DNA of 64,000 nt from the NCBI RefSeq assembly GCF_001431665.1, contig NZ_LLXV01000021.1:186001-250000 (forward strand), in the 5' to 3' direction. Origin of the DNA: Stenotrophomonas beteli. GTDB taxonomy: Bacteria > Pseudomonadota > Gammaproteobacteria > Xanthomonadales > Xanthomonadaceae. Shown one piece after another: positions 58,715-64,000 of this stretch; positions within the stretch are counted from its first letter, which is position 1; the number at the start of each line of letters is the position of its first letter. Position numbers and translations under genes: made by a program. Below the pieces are notes generated by a model. That model was given only the letters and a program-made list of their open reading frames with translations. It was not told the origin of the DNA and did not search any database.

Positions 58715-60201
58715 CACACCACCTCCGGACGGGACGGAACCCGCAGCACGCACAGGCCGGCCACGAACAGGCTGCAGCCGCCCAGCACCAGCACCTGCAT
58801 CGGCTGGCCGCCCAGCCAGGCGCGCAGGGCAAAGCCGAGCGCACTGGCGGCAACCAGCTGCGGGATCACGATGAAGAAATTGAAGATGCCCATGTACACG
58901 CCCATCTTCGATGCCGGCACGCTGTCGGACAGCAGTGCATACGGCAGCGACAGGATCGACGCCCAGGCAAAGCCCACACCGGCCATGGACAGCAGCAGCC
59001 AGTGCGGATCGCGGATGAACATCAGTGAGACCAGGCCGGCGCCGCCCAACCACAGGTTGACCAGATGGCTCCAGCGCAGGCCGATGGCACGTACCATCGG
59101 CGGAATCAGCACCGCCGCCAGTGCGGCGAAGCCGTTGTAGGCACCGAACAGCACGCCCACCCAGTTGGCGCCTTCGTTGTAGGCCGCCGACTGCGGATCG
59201 GTCGAACCGAAGTGGGTACCAGCCACCGCAGCGGTGGTGTAGATCCACATGGCGAACAGCGCGAACCACGAGAAGAACTGCACCCACGCCAGGCGACGCA
59301 TGGTGATCGGCATCGCGCGCAGGTCGCCGACGATGGCGGCCAGCATGTGGGTGGCCGGCAACGCGCGCGCGGCCGCCAGCAACAGGCCATAGCCTGCGCA
59401 CAGGCCGGCCAGCACGTACAGCATCCTGTCGCCTTGCCGCCAGGTGATCAGCAGTGCCAGCAACACACCCAGCCCGAGCCACACCGCCACCTGCGTCCAC
59501 GGTGCAGGACCGCTGATCACCGCTGCGGCGTGATGTGCCGGAGGCTCGGCATCCTCGAAACCGGCCAGCTCTGCCGGCGAGTATTCGCGGGTGCTGAGCA
59601 CCGTCCAGGTGATCGCCGCCAGCAGCACGACGGCGCCGAAATAGAACGCATAGCGCACCGTGTCGGGCACTTCGCCGGCGGCGGCGGTGTTGGCCACGCC
59701 GAAGTGGGCCAGGATGAAGGGCAGGAAGCTGGCGACGATCGCGCCCACACCGATGAAGAAGCTCTGCATTGCATAGCCGGTGGGGCGCTGGCGCGGTGCC
59801 AGCTGGTCACCGACGAAGGCACGGAACGGCTCCATCGACACGTTGATCGAGGCGTCCAGCACCCACAGCGTGCCGGCGGCGATCCAGAGTGTCGGCGAAT
59901 TGGGCATCACCAGCAGCGCCAGCGTGGTCAGCACCGCGCCAATCATGAAGAATGGACGACGGCGGCCCCAGCGCGTCCAGGTGCGATCGGACAGGTAGCC
60001 GATCACCGGCTGCACCAGCAGGCCGGTCAGCGGTGCGGCGATCCACAGCCCCGGCACCGCCTCCATGTCCGCACCCAGGGTTTCGAAGATGCGGCTGGCA
60101 TTGGCGTTCTGCAGGGCAAAGCCGAACTGGATGCCGAGAAAGCCGAAACACATGTTCCAGATCTGCCAGAACGACAGGTGTGGCTTGGCGGGACGATTCA
60201 T
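58714..60201 (-). CDS. Sugar MFS transporter (SLC45/maltose type)
   Basis: A 495-residue transporter with 12 helices. 'GIQFGFALQNANASRIFETL' and 'GYLSDRTWTRWGRRRPFFM' are typical of the disaccharide:proton symporters found in Xanthomonas and Caulobacter alpha-glucan loci, and 'LSLPYALLSDSVPASKMGVY' is the second-half signature. It should bring maltose or similar sugars into the cytoplasm. It overlaps the six-hairpin glycosidase gene by four bases and the amylase gene by one. Confidence 0.85.
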   Translation of the reverse strand: MNRPAKPHLSFWQIWNMCFGFLGIQFGFALQNANASRIFETLGADMEAVPGLWIAAPLTGLLVQPVIGYLSDRTWTRWGRRRPFFMIGAVLTTLALLVMPNSPTLWIAAGTLWVLDASINVSMEPFRAFVGDQLAPRQRPTGYAMQSFFIGVGAIVASFLPFILAHFGVANTAAAGEVPDTVRYAFYFGAVVLLAAITWTVLSTREYSPAELAGFEDAEPPAHHAAAVISGPAPWTQVAVWLGLGVLLALLITWRQGDRMLYVLAGLCAGYGLLLAAARALPATHMLAAIVGDLRAMPITMRRLAWVQFFSWFALFAMWIYTTAAVAGTHFGSTDPQSAAYNEGANWVGVLFGAYNGFAALAAVLIPPMVRAIGLRWSHLVNLWLGGAGLVSLMFIRDPHWLLLSMAGVGFAWASILSLPYALLSDSVPASKMGVYMGIFNFFIVIPQLVAASALGFALRAWLGGQPMQVLVLGGCSLFVAGLCVLRVPSRPEVV

Positions 60202-62390
60202 CGTGCGCCCTCGTTCGCAGCCACCGGCGCCACCTTCAGCGCTTGCACCCGGGCCTGGTTGAGCACGCCGTCGCGCCCGCCCCTGCCGCCGGTGTAGTGC
60301 GCGAAATGCTCAAGCGCACTCATGTTGAAGCCCTCTTCAAGGGTGGCCGTGCATCGCCCCTTGGGCACCACGAACGTTGCCGAAGTGGACTCCTGCACGG
60401 CCACGCTGTGCGGAAGCACCACCGCATGCCGCTGCAGCGGCTGCCCCGGGCACTGCAGTGCCAACTGCTTCACTGCGGCGGTGACGCCGGTGTTGATGGG
60501 TCCATTCGGATTGGCGTACTGCAGACGCAGGCGCACCTGGCCGGCGGCGGCTGGGCTGAACTGCCAGCGCTGCGCGCCCTTCAGCACCTGCTGCGGGCCG
60601 ACGCAGGCCGTGGGGCTGTGCAGGGATTCCAGCGCACCTTCGCGCCGGGTCAGGCTCAGGCAGTGCTGCAGGCCATTGTCGTCAATGCGCGCCAGGCCCT
60701 TGCTCGCCGGAACCGCTCGACCGTCCAGCCACAGCACCTGGCCGGCCGCGACCGCGACATGCCAGCCCTTGCCACTGCGTCGTGCCTGCGGTGCCGCCGG
60801 CGTGGCCGGCGCGCGTGCATTGGCGTCGGCGGCCGTTGCGCCGATGCCGGCCACCGGCGGAGCAGCCACCAGCTGCACGGTCGTGGTGGCGCCACGCGTC
60901 TTCACCTTGCCCGCCACCAGCAGGCCGTCGCCCAGCTGGTTCGGGCGCACCAGCACATAGCGCTTGCCAGCGGCGTCCAGGCTGATGCGGCGCTGCGTGC
61001 CGAACAGTTCCGGCACCAGCACCGCTGGCAGCTTGGGTTGTACACGACCATCGTCCTGCACGCCGAACACGCCCTCGATCACCATCGACAGATAGCCGGC
61101 CACCGACCACAGCTGGCGTTCGGAATTGACCACCGGGCCGCTCAGCGCACCCTCGTCGACATGCACGGCCTGGCTGGCCAGTTCGTAGTTTTCCATGTTG
61201 GATCCGGCCAGCGCGGCGCCGCGCATCAGCGAACGGATCTCGGCGGCAATGCGCGGGGCATCCTCCAGCTGGCGCGCAGCACGCAGCGAATAGGCGCTGA
61301 CGAACGGCCAGATCGCGCGGTTGTGATAGATCGATTGCTGCGCTTCCTGCGGCCAGACCACCGGGCTGCCGGCCGGCCCCATCGGGTAGGCCGCCAGCGC
61401 ATGGCGCGCACGCTCGGCCGGCAGCACGCCGGCCAGGATGCCCAGCGACAGGCCCAGCAGATCGACCTTGGCGTACGGCACCGGGTGCGCGGCCTCGCCG
61501 ATGTAGCTCATGTACTGGCCGCTGTCCTGCCGCCAGAAGCGTGCATCGATCTGCACCGCCAGCGCATCGGCCCAGGCCTTGTATTGCCCGGCGCGCTCGT
61601 CGCCCAGCTGCGTGGCCATCTGCTGGCCCAGGCGCAGGGCCTGGTAATGCAGCACGTTGGTGGACAGCGCATAGGAATCGCCGATGAATCGCACGTTCTC
61701 GCGGGTCCAGTCCGGGTAGGTCTGCTCGCGCCAGTCCAGGAACGAGGTCTCGCCACGGTACAGGCCCATCTGCGCGTCGAACACCATCGCACGGTCCTGC
61801 GCCAGCGTGCCCTGCAACGCCTGCCAGACCTGGTCGGCAAAGGCCGCATCATCCAGCAGGTGGCGCGCGGCCAGGAACCACACCACGCGGTCGCTGCTGA
61901 TCGGCCAGCTGCCGCCGGAACCGGTGTCCTGCGCCACGAACAGGCCGGGCGTGTGCCCATCGCGCGCCGCCGACAGCTTGAACTGCAGTGACTGCCGCGT
62001 GCGCTGCGGGTCCAGCCGCGCCAGCGCCAGATCGGCGGCAAAACTGACATCGCGGGTCCACACGTAGGGCCAACGCGCGCCGGTCTGGAAACATTCGCAG
62101 GGCACCGGCCGGCCTTCGTCGAAGGCCGGGTCACGGATCGCATCCACGCGGTCCTGGTCCATGTCCTGCTGGGCCAGTGCAAACAGCGCATCGAACATCA
62201 CGCTGCCGGTCTGGCTGCGCATCGGCATCGGCGCGATACGCACCTCGCCCGCCGGCGCATGCAGCACGAAGCTGCCGTTGGCAGCGGCTTCGGCGCGCGC
62301 ATTGCGGCCGTCGAATTGCAGGTCGGCCGCCTGCGCGGTCGAACCCAGCGCTGCCCCCAGGGCAGCGGTCAGGCAAATGATCTTCAGCAT
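60198..62390 (-). CDS. Exported six-hairpin glycosidase-like protein
   Basis: A 730-residue exported protein: signal peptide 'MLKIICLTAALGAALGSTAQ', an N-terminal beta region, then an (alpha/alpha)6 barrel with 'WPYVWTRDVSFAADLALARL', 'FLDWREQTYPDWTREN' and 'WPQEAQQSIYHNRAIWPF', the pattern of glycogen debranching/GH15/GH63-like enzymes. A C-terminal beta-sandwich follows. It probably acts on alpha-glucan or branched oligosaccharides; the exact family is uncertain. It is the first gene of the operon with the MFS and amylase. ATG 62390 is the start of the signal peptide. Confidence 0.75.
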   Translation of the reverse strand: MLKIICLTAALGAALGSTAQAADLQFDGRNARAEAAANGSFVLHAPAGEVRIAPMPMRSQTGSVMFDALFALAQQDMDQDRVDAIRDPAFDEGRPVPCECFQTGARWPYVWTRDVSFAADLALARLDPQRTRQSLQFKLSAARDGHTPGLFVAQDTGSGGSWPISSDRVVWFLAARHLLDDAAFADQVWQALQGTLAQDRAMVFDAQMGLYRGETSFLDWREQTYPDWTRENVRFIGDSYALSTNVLHYQALRLGQQMATQLGDERAGQYKAWADALAVQIDARFWRQDSGQYMSYIGEAAHPVPYAKVDLLGLSLGILAGVLPAERARHALAAYPMGPAGSPVVWPQEAQQSIYHNRAIWPFVSAYSLRAARQLEDAPRIAAEIRSLMRGAALAGSNMENYELASQAVHVDEGALSGPVVNSERQLWSVAGYLSMVIEGVFGVQDDGRVQPKLPAVLVPELFGTQRRISLDAAGKRYVLVRPNQLGDGLLVAGKVKTRGATTTVQLVAAPPVAGIGATAADANARAPATPAAPQARRSGKGWHVAVAAGQVLWLDGRAVPASKGLARIDDNGLQHCLSLTRREGALESLHSPTACVGPQQVLKGAQRWQFSPAAAGQVRLRLQYANPNGPINTGVTAAVKQLALQCPGQPLQRHAVVLPHSVAVQESTSATFVVPKGRCTATLEEGFNMSALEHFAHYTGGRGGRDGVLNQARVQALKVAPVAANEGAR

Positions 62391-62540
62391 CGAAGCGGCG
62401 GACCGGCTTGCGCCCGTCGGCCTCCCTCCCTCTCTGCACGCGTTGTAGGTCCGCACCGTCGTTGCCGGCGGGCGGGCGCGGCCCCTCCCTCAAGGTGCCC
62501 TGGCCCCATGGTAGACGCGGGGCTGTCGGCTGCGTCCAGT

Positions 62541-62554
62541 TGCATACGTATTCA
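62541..62554. promoter_or_regulatory. LacI-type operator candidate between the divergent alpha-glucan operons
   Basis: TGCATACGTATTCA: a 14-base near-palindrome (one mismatched pair, central CG) in the gap between the six-hairpin and GH97 genes, a place that allows control of both promoters. Its target regulator may be the LacI gene at 54899. Confidence 0.5.
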
Positions 62555-62633
62555 TGGCATCACGCGGTGGCGCGCCCGCCGCGCTGGCTTATGGTCCGGG
62601 TCTGCCAACGGCGCCTTGGGAGGGGAATTGCCG

Positions 62634-64000
62634 ATGTCACCTACTGCTGTACGCGCGGTGTTCGCGCACATGCTCGGCCTGGCCCTGATCGGGTGGGCCA
62701 CGCTGCTACAGGCCGCGCCGCAGGTGGCCAGCGTCGAATCGCCGGGCAAGGTTCTGAAGGTCACTTTGGTGCTGGACGGCGGCACCGCCCGCTACCGTGT
62801 CGAGCGCCTGGGCGACACCGTGGTGGAGGATTCCAAGCTCGGCTTCGCCCTGCGCGACGGCCGCCTGGACCGCGATTTCGCCCTGCTGGGCCAGCAGCGG
62901 CGCAGCGTCGATGACACCTGGGCGCAGCCGTGGGGCGAACGCCGGCTCACCCGCAACCACTTCAACGAGCTGACCGTACAGCTCGCCGGAACCACCGGCA
63001 GCAAGCGACGGCTGGATGTGGTGTTCCGCGTCTACGATGATGGCCTTGGCTTCCGCTATGTGTTCCCTGAACAACCGAACCTGCGCGAAGCCATCATCGA
63101 TGATGAACTGACCGAGTTCGCCATCGCGCCCGAATCAACCGCCTGGTGGATTCCCGCCGGCGAGCCGATCCACTACGAGTACCTGTACCAGCGCACGCCG
63201 CTGCGCGAAGTGCCGCTGGTGCATACGCCGATGACCCTGCGCAGCCGCGACGGCCTGCACGTGGCGATCCACGAGGCGGCGCTGGTGGACTACGCCGGCA
63301 TGTGGCTGCGCCGCACCGAGGGCCAACGCCTGCGCGCGCAGCTTTCGCCCTCGGCCGAAGGCTGGAAGGTACGCCGCACCCTGCCCTTTGCCACGCCGTG
63401 GCGCACGCTGCAGATCGCCGATCGCGCCGGCGGCCTGGTCGAGTCGGACCTGATCCTCAACCTCAACGAACCCAACGCGCTGGGGGATGTGAGCTGGGTG
63501 AAACCGGCCAAGTACCTGGGCGTGTGGTGGTCGATGCACCTGGACAACGAGAGCTGGGCGACCGGGCCGAAGCACGCGGCCACGACCGCCAAGACGAAAA
63601 AGGTCATCGATTTCGCTGCCGCCCACGGCTTCCGCGGCGTGCTGGTGGAAGGCTGGAACCCGGGCTGGGACGGGATGTGGGTGGGCAATGGCTACGACTT
63701 CGATTTCACCCGCGCTACGCCTGATTTCGACATTGAAGCGCTGTCGGCATATGGCCTGAAGAAGGGCGTGCACCTGATCGGCCACCATGAAACCGGCTGC
63801 GCCATCGAGCACTACGAGGACCAGCTGGGTGCCGCACTGGACCTGTATGCACGGCTGGGGGTGGACCAGTTCAAGACCGGCTATGTGTGCGACGACGGCC
63901 AGGTCGATCGTCGCAATCCGGCAGGGGGGCCGCTGTGGCGCGAGTGGCACGACGGGCAATTCATGGCCCGCCACCATCTGAAGGTGGTGCAGGAGGCCGC
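62634..64000 (+). CDS. GH97 alpha-glucosidase, N-terminal part (cut by window edge)
   Basis: The reading frame starts at ATG 62634 (GGAGGGG nine bases upstream) and is open to the right edge (455 residues). An exported enzyme: signal region 'MLGLALIGWATLLQAAPQV'. The N-terminal GH97 domain ('ESPGKVLKVTLVLDGGTA', 'RYRVERLGDTVVEDSKLGF') is followed by the barrel with 'KPAKYLGVWWSMHLDN', 'ATTAKTKKVIDFAAAHGF', 'GVLVEGWNPGWDGMW' and 'LIGHHETGCAIEHYEDQL'. SusB-like members hydrolyse alpha-glucosides in the periplasm. It is divergent from the six-hairpin/MFS/amylase operon, with the palindrome at 62541 between them. Confidence 0.9.
   Translation, partial: MSPTAVRAVFAHMLGLALIGWATLLQAAPQVASVESPGKVLKVTLVLDGGTARYRVERLGDTVVEDSKLGFALRDGRLDRDFALLGQQRRSVDDTWAQPWGERRLTRNHFNELTVQLAGTTGSKRRLDVVFRVYDDGLGFRYVFPEQPNLREAIIDDELTEFAIAPESTAWWIPAGEPIHYEYLYQRTPLREVPLVHTPMTLRSRDGLHVAIHEAALVDYAGMWLRRTEGQRLRAQLSPSAEGWKVRRTLPFATPWRTLQIADRAGGLVESDLILNLNEPNALGDVSWVKPAKYLGVWWSMHLDNESWATGPKHAATTAKTKKVIDFAAAHGFRGVLVEGWNPGWDGMWVGNGYDFDFTRATPDFDIEALSAYGLKKGVHLIGHHETGCAIEHYEDQLGAALDLYARLGVDQFKTGYVCDDGQVDRRNPAGGPLWREWHDGQFMARHHLKVVQEA

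Overview
This 64 kb window is high-GC chromosomal DNA from a gammaproteobacterium of the Xanthomonadaceae, most likely the Stenotrophomonas maltophilia group. The lineage call rests on dense coding, ssb with a glycine-rich linker, and many copies of two palindromic intergenic repeats. One is the GTAG-headed SMAG element typical of Stenotrophomonas. The other is a palindrome headed GGGGTCAG. No tRNA, rRNA, CRISPR array, insertion sequence or prophage was seen.

Layout. 1-5.5 kb: the start of a serine peptidase of the S9 type (cut by the window edge), an argO/argP pair, a small membrane protein, and a PAAR-metalloprotease gene overlapping a gene for a secreted protein, which looks like an effector and immunity pair. 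5.7-10 kb: malate:quinone oxidoreductase and a TonB-dependent siderophore receptor. 10-18.3 kb: a complete malonate decarboxylase operon (mdcACDEGBH) with a MatC-type transporter and a GntR regulator. 18.4-26 kb: nucleoside hydrolase, MFS transporter, lipoprotein, and an operon of alpha/beta hydrolase, TlpA-like thioredoxin and a two-component system. 26-29 kb: hvfX-hvfA-hvfB-hvfC, a copper-linked RiPP cluster of the bufferin/MNIO type, whose precursor carries four Cys-Gly motifs and two C-terminal EF-hands. 29-39.7 kb: housekeeping and envelope genes, an XRE/DUF2975 pair, and two diguanylate cyclases around an AI-2E family protein. 40-41.9 kb: arsR-arsC-acr3.

41.9-51.6 kb: a LacI-type regulator and two convergent operons encoding what looks like a periplasmic glycoside 3-oxidation pathway: a GMC dehydrogenase with small subunit and cytochrome c, a DUF1080 3-keto-glycoside hydrolase, three TIM-barrel isomerase/epimerase proteins, a Gfo/Idh oxidoreductase and an MFS permease. 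The two operons are bracketed by identical perfect 14-bp palindromes, which are the likely operators. 51.8-54.6 kb: an SDR/NTF2 pair with a divergent LysR gene, then ssb. 54.9-64 kb: a LacI regulator, two small genes, and an alpha-glucan locus (GH13 amylase, sugar MFS, six-hairpin glycosidase and divergent GH97) that runs off the right edge.

Most start codons were chosen from Shine-Dalgarno spacing and overlap with the upstream stop codon. Several starts are non-ATG (TTG or GTG). All functions are inferred from recognisable motifs and gene order, without database searches.
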